This document shows, in pieces, positions 42,834 to 51,381 of a stretch of 64,000 nucleotides of DNA (its first letter is position 1; each line of letters begins with the position of its first letter). The translations under genes were made by a program, and so were the position numbers. The notes below the pieces were generated by a model that was not told the DNA's origin, searched no databases, and was given only the letters and a program-made list of their open reading frames with translations. Source of the DNA: Spirochaetales bacterium. GTDB taxonomy: Bacteria > Spirochaetota > Spirochaetia > JABMQR01. The stretch is from the NCBI GenBank assembly GCA_018399255.1, contig JAGYPA010000012.1, positions 1 through 64,000 of the forward strand. Reading direction: 5' to 3'.

Positions 42834-43889
42834 ATGGAAATGAATATCCCCGTGTATCCAGATTCTGAATTACTTACACTGCAGCATAAATCTTACCTGC
42901 AGCCTCTGCTGAAACCGCTGGAAAACGGTATTTCCGAATTCACTTTCGCCAATCTCTATCTGTTCAGAAATCACTACCAGTATCGAATTTCTCAATACAC
43001 CACGCCATCGGGATATACTATCCCGATACTATCCGGTACGAGCCCCGGTTCCAATTCGAAGGCAGGAGCTGTTACAGGACAGCAGCCGGTAAAAAGGCCG
43101 GAATCAGAAAATTTTGTCATGCTTCCATTCGGCTTCCCGGGATTACACCTTATCGAGACCATCCTTGCCGAAAACTGCTATATAAAAAATTTCCCCGAAC
43201 AAACCGCGGAACTGCATAGAATTGTACTGGAGCAGCTGGGCTTCCGTGTTGAACAGGACCGCAGCAATTTTGATTATTTGTACTACCGTCGCGATCTTGC
43301 GGCTTTGAACGGCAAAAAATTCCATAAAAAACGAAATCTTATAAATGCCTATATCAATAATTACAATTACGAGGAAAAACGGATTGATCCCGGACTTCAT
43401 AAAGAGGCCCTCTTTTCAATTCTCGAAAAATGGAATAATGAACGGGAACCGGATACTCAGGGAGATTTTGACGCTGCCTATGAGGCAATTGAAAAATTTG
43501 AAGAACTTGAACTTCGCGGATGCATCACTTTTACAGACGGGATACCCAGCGCCTACTCGATGGGGGAAATAATTGCACATGGAACGATGTTCACTATCCA
43601 TTTTGAAAAGGCTGATGATACGTATAAGGGAATCTATCAATTCATCAATCGTTCATTTGCCGCCATGCTTGTAGACTGTATAGAAGTTATTAACAGAGAA
43701 CAGGATCTTGGAGATCCGGGACTCCGGCAGGCAAAGATGAGCTACCGACCGACCAGTTTCATTAAAAAGTACCGCATTTCCCGTTCGGAATTTTCCCCCT
43801 GCGCCGAAAGTACCCGGCTGCAGCAGGCAGAAGATACTGAAGCAGATGCGGACATGTCGGAAGAAGGATCAATTTCCCTGGAGGATTAG
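42834..43889 (+). CDS. DUF2156 protein (lysylphosphatidylglycerol synthase C-terminal-like)
   Basis: The 351-residue soluble protein resembles the GNAT-like C-terminal part of aminoacyl-phosphatidylglycerol synthases: a start like IPVYPDSELLTLQHKSYLQPLL, a FANLYLFRNHY segment, and a conserved FHKKRNLINAYINNY followed by FDAAYEAIEKFEELELRG and a C-terminal LGDPGLRQAKMSYRPTSFIKKY. It lacks the flippase membrane domain. It may transfer an amino acid from charged tRNA to a lipid or other acceptor, which is inference. The ORF track starts at a TTG (42750); I choose the ATG at 42834, which fits the family start, without a strong ribosome site. Its stop overlaps the antiporter stop. Confidence 0.75.
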   Translation: MEMNIPVYPDSELLTLQHKSYLQPLLKPLENGISEFTFANLYLFRNHYQYRISQYTTPSGYTIPILSGTSPGSNSKAGAVTGQQPVKRPESENFVMLPFGFPGLHLIETILAENCYIKNFPEQTAELHRIVLEQLGFRVEQDRSNFDYLYYRRDLAALNGKKFHKKRNLINAYINNYNYEEKRIDPGLHKEALFSILEKWNNEREPDTQGDFDAAYEAIEKFEELELRGCITFTDGIPSAYSMGEIIAHGTMFTIHFEKADDTYKGIYQFINRSFAAMLVDCIEVINREQDLGDPGLRQAKMSYRPTSFIKKYRISRSEFSPCAESTRLQQAEDTEADADMSEEGSISLED

Positions 43890-45502
43890 TCTGCATCCAG
43901 AGAAAACATACCCTTCATCAGCTCAGCCCCCATCATATCGGGACTTTTCATGGATTCAAGTCCGCTCAGAAAATCCTTCAGCTCGAGCAGTTTTTCCATC
44001 ATCATCAGCCTGACAAAAGATTCATGTTCCGGCGGAGTATTCAGAATCAGCTTATCCTGTTCCTGCAGCAGGGTAAAAACAATCATATTCTGCCGCACCT
44101 GATAGACCAGACGGTCATGATCAAGCCGATGCACAAAAAAACCCTCTTCACGAAATCCATCGGCAAGCGACCTGCGCATAAACTCGGCAGCCCGGAAATT
44201 CGGGAACTGAAGTTCTATGGCATGGCTGCGTGCATCACCCGTATCCAGTGCCTTGCTGCGATAACCGCTGCCTCCCTCAAAGCTTTTAATTATAAGCGGC
44301 GGAGCGGCAATACTCGCAACAAGCATGGTCATGATGGCAACCCCGAACATATCCTGCCCGATGGCTCCGCTGGAAAGGCCGATTCCGGCAACAATCAACG
44401 TAACCTCTCCCCTTGGCATCATACCGACCCCGATGCGGTAGGCGCCGCGCAGGTTGAACCCTGCAAACAATGCAGGCAGTCCGCAGCCGAAGATCTTCCC
44501 CAGAATGCCTAAAAGCGTAAAGGCCAACCCGAACCAGAAGACTTCTTTTATCGCTCCGAAGTTAACCATCATTCCCATCGCACTGAAAAAAATCGGTACA
44601 AGAAAATTATACAAACCTTGGGTGCGTTCATGGATTTCGTGAGCCACATCGGTCCGGGAAAACGAGAGTCCAGCTATATAGGCGCCAATTATCATGGCCA
44701 GCTCAAACATTTCGGAAACTCCGGCAAGAATCAGCGCAATACCGAGAGAAACTCCGGCAATCATATCAATTGATTCGAAAACCTTCATTTTCCGGGTGAA
44801 AACCGGAGCCAGGATGATGCCGACTATGGTGCAGATAAGCCAGAATCCGATAGCCTTCAAGGCGACAATGCCGATTTTTCCCCAGACTATCCCGACTCCG
44901 CCGGATGCTGCCGCGCTCATACCGATGACTATAGAAAGAAGTACGATGCTCAGCACATCGTCGATAACGGCGGCGGCAAGAATCGTGACCCCTTCAGGGG
45001 AAGAGAGCTTGCGCTTGTCACTCAGAATCCGGGCAGTTATGCCAACCGAAGTCGCAGTGGACAGGGTGCCGAGAAACAGGGCTGACGGGTGGAGCATATT
45101 CGGAATTCCGGGATTCAGCAGTACCGCTATTCCGTTACCCAGGAGGAAGGTAATGACGATGCCGCCAAGTCCCACAATGGTTCCTTTTCCGGAAAACTTG
45201 ATGAATGTGGGAAGGTCCGTTTCCAACCCGGAAACGAACAGCAATACAATTGAGCCAAGAACGGCAAATCCGTAGAGTTCAGGAGAAATGGGGATAGTTC
45301 CTCCAGTAAGGGGAAAAAGCGGCCCATGAATAACAGAAAGATGTATGCCGCCAAGAAGGTAGGGACCTATCACCATTCCGGAAATCAGCTCTCCAAGAAC
45401 CTGTGACTGCTTTAGCACGTTCGCAAAAAACCATCCGAAAAACCGGGAAAACAGCACAATTATTCCCAGTTGAAGCACTAAAACCATCATTTCATGCGCC
45501 AT
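43886..45502 (-). CDS. Monovalent cation:proton antiporter, CPA2 family
   Basis: The 538-residue protein has about 12 membrane helices with CPA2/KefB-like features: LGELISGMVIGPYLLGG, VSGLETDLPTFIKFSG, a TATSVGITARIL helix, the conserved AAAVIDDVLSIVLLSIV stretch with the ion-binding Asp pair, and AMGMMVNF. It likely exchanges Na+ or K+ for H+. A C-terminal soluble tail of about 120 residues follows, without an obvious RCK/TrkA-N domain. The ATG at 45502 has CAGGAG before it and is preferred to the longer track start. It follows the PTS EIIA-like gene, suggesting phosphate-dependent control. Confidence 0.85.
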   Translation of the reverse strand: MAHEMMVLVLQLGIIVLFSRFFGWFFANVLKQSQVLGELISGMVIGPYLLGGIHLSVIHGPLFPLTGGTIPISPELYGFAVLGSIVLLFVSGLETDLPTFIKFSGKGTIVGLGGIVITFLLGNGIAVLLNPGIPNMLHPSALFLGTLSTATSVGITARILSDKRKLSSPEGVTILAAAVIDDVLSIVLLSIVIGMSAAASGGVGIVWGKIGIVALKAIGFWLICTIVGIILAPVFTRKMKVFESIDMIAGVSLGIALILAGVSEMFELAMIIGAYIAGLSFSRTDVAHEIHERTQGLYNFLVPIFFSAMGMMVNFGAIKEVFWFGLAFTLLGILGKIFGCGLPALFAGFNLRGAYRIGVGMMPRGEVTLIVAGIGLSSGAIGQDMFGVAIMTMLVASIAAPPLIIKSFEGGSGYRSKALDTGDARSHAIELQFPNFRAAEFMRRSLADGFREEGFFVHRLDHDRLVYQVRQNMIVFTLLQEQDKLILNTPPEHESFVRLMMMEKLLELKDFLSGLESMKSPDMMGAELMKGMFSLDAD

Positions 45503-45566
45503 AAAAACTCCTGTGTCACGGTACCTGCACAAAAAGGCATCTGCTGAATTTCTTCCGGGTGATTGC

Positions 45567-46013
45567 TCAGATTCCGAAAACGGCAAGAACTTCCGCTGCA
45601 GATACTGATTCAAGCACCTTCAGGCGGGCTGCCCGGGACTTGAGCACCATGCTGATTTCGGCAAGGAACTGAACATGCGGTCCTGTACGGTCTACCGGTG
45701 AAAGGGTCATGATGAAGATATTAGCCGGCTGACCATCGAGAGAATCGAAATCTATTCCTTTCCGATGAATACCTATGCAGGCTGTAAGCTCTGCAACTGC
45801 CAGGGTTTTCGCATGGGGTATGGCTACCCCGTACTGCATCCCGGTTGACATCTTTTTTTCCCGGCTGAGCAGATCGGCATAGGCAAGATCCCGATCCGCT
45901 ACCTTGCCCGCTTTTAAAAGAATATTAAGCATCTCCCCGATAATTTCTTCCTTGGAAGAACCTTGCAGGTCGACAGAAATGAGCTGTTCTGTAAGTAAGT
46001 TCTTGATCTTCAT
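45567..46013 (-). CDS. PTS EIIA (Ntr/fructose-type) regulatory protein
   Basis: The 148-residue protein is a compact EIIA of the mannitol/fructose/Ntr family. The phosphorylated histidine lies in YGVAIPHAKT at about residue 68, preceded by the family GDLL/LLSREKKMSTGMQYG segment. No sugar IIB/IIC partners are near, so a regulatory Ntr-type role is likely. It precedes the CPA2 antiporter by 64 bases on the same strand. In other bacteria such proteins control potassium transporters, so a link to the antiporter is plausible but inferred. The start lacks a clear ribosome site. Confidence 0.85.
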   Translation of the reverse strand: MKIKNLLTEQLISVDLQGSSKEEIIGEMLNILLKAGKVADRDLAYADLLSREKKMSTGMQYGVAIPHAKTLAVAELTACIGIHRKGIDFDSLDGQPANIFIMTLSPVDRTGPHVQFLAEISMVLKSRAARLKVLESVSAAEVLAVFGI

Positions 46014-46171
46014 ATACGGTACAAACTATCATTATTCACTATTGTGATACAAGTAGGCGATGCCCCTTGAAAATCCCATCGAAGCTTATTATTCTACAGG
46101 TGCGTTTGTAAATATTTAATAATCTTCATAACAGCCGCAGGATAACTGCTGCTGCTCAAGGGAGCCCGCTC

Positions 46172-47017
46172 ATGAAAGGACTGATACTCGCTGCCGGTTA
46201 TGGGACACGTTTTCTGCCCGCTTCCAAGACTGTTCCCAAAGAACTCTTCCCGCTTATAGATAAGCCGGCTATTGCGTTCCTGATAGAGGAATTTATTGCT
46301 TCCGGCATCCGTGACATAGTTCTGATCTCATCTCGCAGAAAGAAGAGCCTTGAAGATTATTTTGATCATGATATAGAACTGGAAACGGTATTCAGGGAAG
46401 AAGGGGTGAAAAGTAAAGAAAAGCTGATCAAGGTAAAGCCCTATGATATCAACCTGACGGTTATCCGCCAGAAAGAGATGTGCGGCACCGGGCATGCAAT
46501 GCTGCAGGCACGCCATGTGCTCGAAGGATCGCCCTTCATTACCGCTTATCCTGACGACCTGCATTTCGGGGAAGTACCGCTTTCACGCCAGCTTATTGAT
46601 CATTACGAAAAAACCGGCTGTTCGGTGCTCTCAACTTTGCATGATCCTCCCGAGCTTTTACGCTACGGCGTGCTTTCGCTTGCCTCTGACAATTATCACG
46701 TAACCGATATAATCGAGAAGCCGGCATCCATGGAACTGGCTCCCAGCCGGGAAGCTTCCATCGGCCGTTTTCTCTACACTTCCGATATTTTCCCCTATCT
46801 CCAGGAAGGGTGGGAAAAGCATGAAGACGGAGAATACTACCATGTGTATGCCCTGAAAAAGCTGATGGATCAGAACCGGGTAGTTCACTCCAGGGTTTCA
46901 GGACTCAGGCTCGATACGGGAGCTCCCGAAGGATATTTTCGGGCTATTCTCACCTACGCTTCCCGGGATCCCGACCTGCTCAGAATTCTCAAGGAAGAGG
47001 CTGCGGCCCGGTCCTGA
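46172..47017 (+). CDS. galU: UTP--glucose-1-phosphate uridylyltransferase
   Basis: The 281-residue protein has the nucleotidyltransferase start LILAAGYGTRFLPASKTVPKELFPLIDKPAI, then IVLISSRRKKSLEDYFD and RQKEMCGTGHAMLQARHVL with the UDP-glucose-site DDLHFG region. It makes UDP-glucose for surface glycans from UTP and glucose 1-phosphate. The start has GGGAG before the ATG. It is convergent with a glycosyltransferase gene that could use UDP-sugars, and beside the PTS-antiporter pair. Confidence 0.92.
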   Translation: MKGLILAAGYGTRFLPASKTVPKELFPLIDKPAIAFLIEEFIASGIRDIVLISSRRKKSLEDYFDHDIELETVFREEGVKSKEKLIKVKPYDINLTVIRQKEMCGTGHAMLQARHVLEGSPFITAYPDDLHFGEVPLSRQLIDHYEKTGCSVLSTLHDPPELLRYGVLSLASDNYHVTDIIEKPASMELAPSREASIGRFLYTSDIFPYLQEGWEKHEDGEYYHVYALKKLMDQNRVVHSRVSGLRLDTGAPEGYFRAILTYASRDPDLLRILKEEAAARS

Positions 47018-47038
47018 TTTTACTGCCGGGCTTATTCA
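47006..47038 (+). terminator. Weak terminator at the end of galU
   Basis: GCCCGG (47006-47011, inside the last galU codons) pairs with CCGGGC (47026-47031), followed by TTATTC. The six-base stem overlaps the stop codon of galU. Confidence 0.35.
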
Positions 47039-47052
47039 GCCGGGCTTATTCC
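47025..47052. repeat. Tandem direct repeat GCCGGGCTTATTC
   Basis: Two copies with a 14-base period at 47025 and 47039. The second overlaps the stop codon of the minus-strand glycosyltransferase gene. Confidence 0.85.
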
Positions 47053-47903
47053 TGCTGGTGCAGCATACTATATTTTTCAGCTATCCTTACATATGCTGTC
47101 GCCTCATCGTGCCTTCCCCGCTTTTCGGCTCCATTAGCATAAATCCGGCACTTTCTTACGAGTTCCTTTTCTGCCTGTTTTTGGGTCCCGCACAGGGCAT
47201 TACATTGAAACCACTCCTGCTCAACCAGATCAACCAGTCCTGCTATCCGAAATTTCTCAATTTGTCCATACTTTTCAGAAAGCTGCTCCCAAACTCCTGC
47301 CCGTTTTACCACCTGCGGTTCATCAATGTAGAATACCGGTAAACTCGCAGTCCAGCGCAGCCAGAGTTCATAATCCTCGGCAATTTCCAGATCCTCCCTG
47401 AAGCCTCCCAGAGCCAGAAATTTTTCACGCCTTACTATAACCGTAGATGGACCGATAATGCATTTTTCCAGGGCATCGGGAAATATATACCCGCTATGCT
47501 TATGGTGCATACCTTTCTGACTGACAATTTTATGCCCCCTCTGCCAGATCTCACGCGTGTGCACCAGGTCAGCTTCAGGATTTTTCCGGAACAGATCCAG
47601 CTGAGCCGATAGTTTTCCCCTGAGCCACAGATCATCAGAATCGAGGAAGGCCAGGTATTCTCCCCTGGCTGCTGAAGCTCCCCGGTTCCTGACGAGTCCC
47701 GGCAGACCTGAATGGGGAAGCTTCAGGATTTGGATACGCGGATCATCCGGAAGAAGGCCCTCCTGCAGGGGACAAAATTCCATATCAGAGCCGTCGTCAA
47801 CAACAATTAACTCGAATTCTTCATAATCCTGTTCTAAAACAGAACTTACTGCTTCCTGAAGAAGATGAAGCCGGTTGAAAACCGGAATAATTACCGAAAT
47901 CAT
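47046..47903 (-). CDS. Family 2 glycosyltransferase
   Basis: The 285-residue protein starts with the GT2 signature ISVIIPVFNRLHLLQEAVSSVLEQDYEEFELIVVDDGS, with the sugar-nucleotide Asp pair, and RGEYLAFLDSDD with the DxD-like acid cluster near residue 85. The remainder has the usual acceptor-binding part and an ED motif (AEDYELWLRW). It transfers a sugar from a nucleotide donor in the cytoplasm, probably to a lipid-linked or surface glycan. The start has no Shine-Dalgarno; a TGATATAAT box lies six bases upstream. Confidence 0.88.
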   Translation of the reverse strand: MISVIIPVFNRLHLLQEAVSSVLEQDYEEFELIVVDDGSDMEFCPLQEGLLPDDPRIQILKLPHSGLPGLVRNRGASAARGEYLAFLDSDDLWLRGKLSAQLDLFRKNPEADLVHTREIWQRGHKIVSQKGMHHKHSGYIFPDALEKCIIGPSTVIVRREKFLALGGFREDLEIAEDYELWLRWTASLPVFYIDEPQVVKRAGVWEQLSEKYGQIEKFRIAGLVDLVEQEWFQCNALCGTQKQAEKELVRKCRIYANGAEKRGRHDEATAYVRIAEKYSMLHQQE

Positions 47904-47909
47904 TTGATA

Positions 47910-47918
47910 ATTATATCA
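47910..47918 (-). promoter_or_regulatory. Extended -10 box abutting the glycosyltransferase start codon
   Basis: On the minus strand TGaTATAAT is followed by exactly six bases (TATCAA) and the ATG. No good -35 hexamer and no Shine-Dalgarno are seen, so a leaderless transcript is predicted. Confidence 0.6.
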
Positions 47919-47983
47919 TTTTTTTTTGCGAAATCTGAATATTTCCGGAAGATTTTTTAGTACATAATTATGGAGGTGATCTT

Positions 47984-50191
47984 ATGAACACTATGTCTTT
48001 CAGAAAAAAATCTTCATCAGGTCGGAAAGAGATTCCGATACTGGGGGAAAGGAAGATGCATCAGCAAATGCAGATGCAATTGACAAATCGATCGCAAAAG
48101 CTTGATTATGGCCGGGAGCGTAAACTGACAGGTATCTATGCGATGTCAATTTTCTTGCTCATGCTGATTTTCGCTTTTAGTGCCGGATGTGATACAGGTC
48201 CTTCACCAGGAACGGCTTCACTGACTATTGTCCTCAACGACGGAACGGCTCCAAGCAGAACCCTGCTTCCGGAGACATCAATCACAGTAGCCTATTATAC
48301 GGTATCCGGGACAGGACCCGGCGGCGGGGAGTTTTCTGTAAGTACTCAGAATGCTGACGTCACCATCCCGGGTCTGGAAACCGGCACCTGGCAGCTGACT
48401 GCTTCGGGCTGGAATGAGAATAACTGCCGCCTGATTACCGGAGAATCAACCATTGACCTGACCCCGGATACAAACGAGGTGGGTATTATTCTGGATGAAT
48501 ACTATGGTACCGGCACATTATCAGTTATCATCACCTGGGATGCTGGAAGAACCTACAATGCCGATCTTGTTCTTTTCCTTTCTGCAAAGGGCGAAAATGA
48601 AGCTGAAGCTGAGGTTACCCCGACCGTGGCTTCCGGATCCGCGTCCTTTGAAACGACCCTGGAAGCCGGTTCCTATCTATTACGGGGTGTTCTCTATTCA
48701 AACGGAGAACCGCTTGCTGGATTTGTTGAGGCCGTCAGAATATCAGATTCATCTGCAACGGGGGGAACTGTTGCCATAGATCTGGATACCCTTGTCAGCA
48801 ATCTGTCCGCCTCTCTGGAAAACAATACTTCTCTGCCGGTGCAGGGATCGATTTCCGGCATCCCAGACCCGTTCCCGGCAGGAACATCTGTTAATCTTAC
48901 TTTCACGCCTGAAAACGTCCCGGCCGAGGATCTCGGCAGTCTTACAGCCGCCTGGTATCTGGATGGCCTCTACCTTGGAACCGGGCTTACACAACAGATT
49001 TCACCAGACGCCGGAACCCATCGCATCGATGTGCTTGCTCACACGAGCAAAGCAGGAAGTACAGGATCGGCTTCCAGTATTTTCCTTGTCTCTCCCGAAG
49101 CCGAAGGGGGGAGCGAAGATGACCCGCCTGATCCGCTGACAGTTTCCATAATCAGCGACAACAGCAACGGAGCCATGCTCGATGGGGCTGAATATATCGA
49201 AGTCCTTCCTGACGGACTCATAATCACTGCCTCCCGGGTGGATGATGCACTCCAGACATGGAGAATTGAAAACAGCAGTCTCGTTCTCAAACAGACCTTG
49301 GTAAACCCCGCTGATTACCTACTGAACGGTGTACAGGAAATTTCTTCTACATCCGACGGCAGCCTTGTATTTGCCATCAGCGACTATTCCAAATCGATTT
49401 CGATCTTTTCCCATGCCGAAGGCAGTGACAGTTTAGAATTGGTAGAAACATATGACTCGTCAATAACCATTGGTGAAAACACCTATAATTTCGGAATGCT
49501 TAACAGCATTACTGTTGACTCGGACAGTCAGAATATCTATATATTAGACCGCTATGACCATCATATCTACCATTACATTTATGACGGAACAGAAGTAGTT
49601 CCTGTGGAGTGCTACAGCTACCTCACGAATCCCCTGATTGAGCAGCCAAAGAGTATTTCTCTCTCCCCTGATGGACTATGGATGGCAGTTGCGTCCTACA
49701 CCACCAATGCTTTGTTTATTTTTGCGATTGATCCGTTAACGCAAATTCCTGCGGTTGATACAATCCTTACCTACGCCGATACGGGCACTATGGGAATTGG
49801 TGACATCAATTATGCGGTATTTGCAGATAACACCACTCTCCTTACTACATCGCAGGATTATTTCAGTGTTTTCAAGTATGGTGAACCTTCACCAGGCGAG
49901 CCGGCAGTCTGGCATCAGACCCAGAGAATCAGCGAGGGCAGCGGTGCTGAGATACTGGATGGACCAAAACATATTAATATCTGTGATGATAATAATACCA
50001 TTTATATAAGCAATTCAATATCTGCTGGACTTTCAGTATTCACCCGTAATTCAGTCTCAGGAGAATATGAGTACAGCAGCTTTATCGAGCTTGCCCCCTT
50101 TATTCCAACCATGTCGGTCTGCTCAGCAGATGGGAATTTTATTATTTCTCCCTCATCCTCAATGGATGAGCTGGCTTTGATCAGTCGCTAG
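47984..50191 (+). CDS. Large lipoprotein with probable beta-propeller
   Basis: The 735-residue product has a lipoprotein signal (MLIFAFSAGCDTG) preceded by an unusually long 60-residue N-terminal part. GGAGGTGATCTT before the ATG at 47984 supports that start, but ATG 48056 (GGAAAGGAAG) would also work and would shorten it. After the anchor come two or three Ig-like or Big-like beta domains (residues about 75-395) and then a region with repeated strand patterns such as SADGSLVFAISDYSKSISIFS, DSDSQNIYILDRYDHHIYHY and SPDGLWMAVASYTTNALFIFA, the mark of a seven-bladed propeller of lactonase type. Extracellular or periplasmic binding is likely; no function is known. Confidence 0.7.
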   Translation: MNTMSFRKKSSSGRKEIPILGERKMHQQMQMQLTNRSQKLDYGRERKLTGIYAMSIFLLMLIFAFSAGCDTGPSPGTASLTIVLNDGTAPSRTLLPETSITVAYYTVSGTGPGGGEFSVSTQNADVTIPGLETGTWQLTASGWNENNCRLITGESTIDLTPDTNEVGIILDEYYGTGTLSVIITWDAGRTYNADLVLFLSAKGENEAEAEVTPTVASGSASFETTLEAGSYLLRGVLYSNGEPLAGFVEAVRISDSSATGGTVAIDLDTLVSNLSASLENNTSLPVQGSISGIPDPFPAGTSVNLTFTPENVPAEDLGSLTAAWYLDGLYLGTGLTQQISPDAGTHRIDVLAHTSKAGSTGSASSIFLVSPEAEGGSEDDPPDPLTVSIISDNSNGAMLDGAEYIEVLPDGLIITASRVDDALQTWRIENSSLVLKQTLVNPADYLLNGVQEISSTSDGSLVFAISDYSKSISIFSHAEGSDSLELVETYDSSITIGENTYNFGMLNSITVDSDSQNIYILDRYDHHIYHYIYDGTEVVPVECYSYLTNPLIEQPKSISLSPDGLWMAVASYTTNALFIFAIDPLTQIPAVDTILTYADTGTMGIGDINYAVFADNTTLLTTSQDYFSVFKYGEPSPGEPAVWHQTQRISEGSGAEILDGPKHINICDDNNTIYISNSISAGLSVFTRNSVSGEYEYSSFIELAPFIPTMSVCSADGNFIISPSSSMDELALISR

Positions 50192-50245
50192 GCTGGCAGA
50201 GGAGGAAAAACTGACAATCTTGGAAGCCTGCAGCAAGTGAGGTTT

Positions 50246-50590
50246 CTAAGGAGCATACGGATAGTTTTTCCGGTTGGCAGGCAGCTGTCTGCCAACCGGA
50301 CTTACTGCTGCAGCCGCAGCCAGATGCGCCCTGATCGTATTTTCACCCTTGGGAAGAATGTTTTCCACCATTACCAGGCGTTCATCATAGGGGTCAGCTT
50401 CCCGGATTTCCACCTCTATGGCATTCTCAGGGCATGCGCCAATGCACGCCCCCAGACCGTCACAGAAAAAGTCGCCCACAAGCCGGGCTTTTCCGTCGAT
50501 AATTTGCAGAGCCCCCTCCGGACAGTCAGGCACACATGCTCCGCACCCGGTGCAAAGTTCTTCATCAATGGTGATTATTTATCTTCTCAT
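50246..50590 (-). CDS. 2[4Fe-4S] ferredoxin gene, interrupted by a stop at codon 4
   Basis: The reading frame codes a small dicluster ferredoxin: CTGCGACVPDCPEGA and CDGLGACIGACPENAIEV hold the cluster cysteines. The start shows AGGGAGAAAAAAG-ATG-AGA-AGA-TAA-ATA-ATC: the ATG at 50590 with a good ribosome site is followed at codon 4 by TAA, and the ferredoxin continues in that frame. Relatives normally read like MxRKIITIDE, so a single change of Lys to stop would explain it. The ORF track's start at 50533 (GTG) loses the first cluster. Either the gene is dead, it starts at a rare codon, or the base is wrong. It lies 107 bases after a Crp/Fnr-type gene; such ferredoxins are often paired with Hcp, which is absent here. 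Confidence 0.65.
50270..50299. repeat. Long perfect inverted repeat in the ferredoxin 3' end
   Basis: CCGGTTGGCAG-gcagctgt-CTGCCAACCGG has 11-base perfect arms. It lies within the last codons of the ferredoxin frame and about 80 bases after the end of the convergent lipoprotein gene. Neither strand has a T run after the stem. Confidence 0.85.
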
Positions 50591-50697
50591 CTTTTTTCTC
50601 CCTGTCTGCTCCTTACGGAAGAAGCACACGTAATCTGGTTTTCATCTATCCAGGGATCGATAATAATGAGATACTGATTTAATAACGGTAACCAATG

Positions 50698-51381
50698 TTA
50701 CAATTCGAGCAATTTTTCCAGAGCCTCCGGCTTGCGAATAGAAACAGCCCTTCCGTTTGCTGTAATAAGCCCCTCATCGCACATGCGTGAGATCTCACGG
50801 GATAAGGACGGTCGGGCAGCCCCGAACATTTCGGCCATTTTGTCACGGGAAAAAGGGAGAAGCAGATCGTTTGAATGATAGCGGCTGCGAAGGCGAAGAA
50901 GGTAATCGGCAAAACGCTGGCGGATGCCGGCCAGCTCAGCAAGTCGGACTTTCTCAGCCAGAAATATCAGCTTATCACCCATATCGCACAGGAGACGGTC
51001 GAGTACTTCCGGATCGGCCTGGAACAACCGGGTAAGGCCGGAACGTGATATTACAGCCGTCCTGACATCGGTATCGGCTTCCAGGGTTACCGGTAAATGA
51101 GGATCTGTGGAAAACAGAATACCAGAAGCAGCAGGAGCCGGGGCTTCAAGCGTCTCAACCAGTACCGTTCTTCCGGAATACTCATAAATGCGGGCATTAG
51201 CCCTGCCTTCAAGCAGCACGTAGAGTTCCGTATACCGGTTCCCTTGAGCAAGGATCCGTTCTCCCCGATGATAATTCTCTATCCGACAGTAAGCAGGGAC
51301 CAGAATACTGCTGATTTTTTCCGGAAGGATTCCAAGAAACAGGGGACAACGGGCCAGCTTGACTGCATCTGAATGGGTCAC
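50698..51381 (-). CDS. Crp/Fnr family transcriptional regulator
   Basis: The 227-residue protein has an N-terminal cyclic-nucleotide-binding-type beta barrel (RGERILAQGNRYTELYVLLEGRANARIYEYSGRTVLVETL) and a C-terminal helix-turn-helix (SRDKMAEMFGAARPSLSREISRM). It lacks the Fnr cysteine cluster, so it does not sense oxygen through iron-sulphur. Relatives near ferredoxin and hcp genes respond to nitric oxide or redox stress, a possible role here. It overlaps the PIN-PhoH gene by four bases and precedes the ferredoxin gene. Confidence 0.85.
   Translation of the reverse strand: MTHSDAVKLARCPLFLGILPEKISSILVPAYCRIENYHRGERILAQGNRYTELYVLLEGRANARIYEYSGRTVLVETLEAPAPAASGILFSTDPHLPVTLEADTDVRTAVISRSGLTRLFQADPEVLDRLLCDMGDKLIFLAEKVRLAELAGIRQRFADYLLRLRSRYHSNDLLLPFSRDKMAEMFGAARPSLSREISRMCDEGLITANGRAVSIRKPEALEKLLEL

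Noticed and set aside
44694-45275. 193-residue plus-strand ORF
   Set aside because: Antisense shadow of the CPA2 antiporter; its composition follows from the membrane helices on the other strand.
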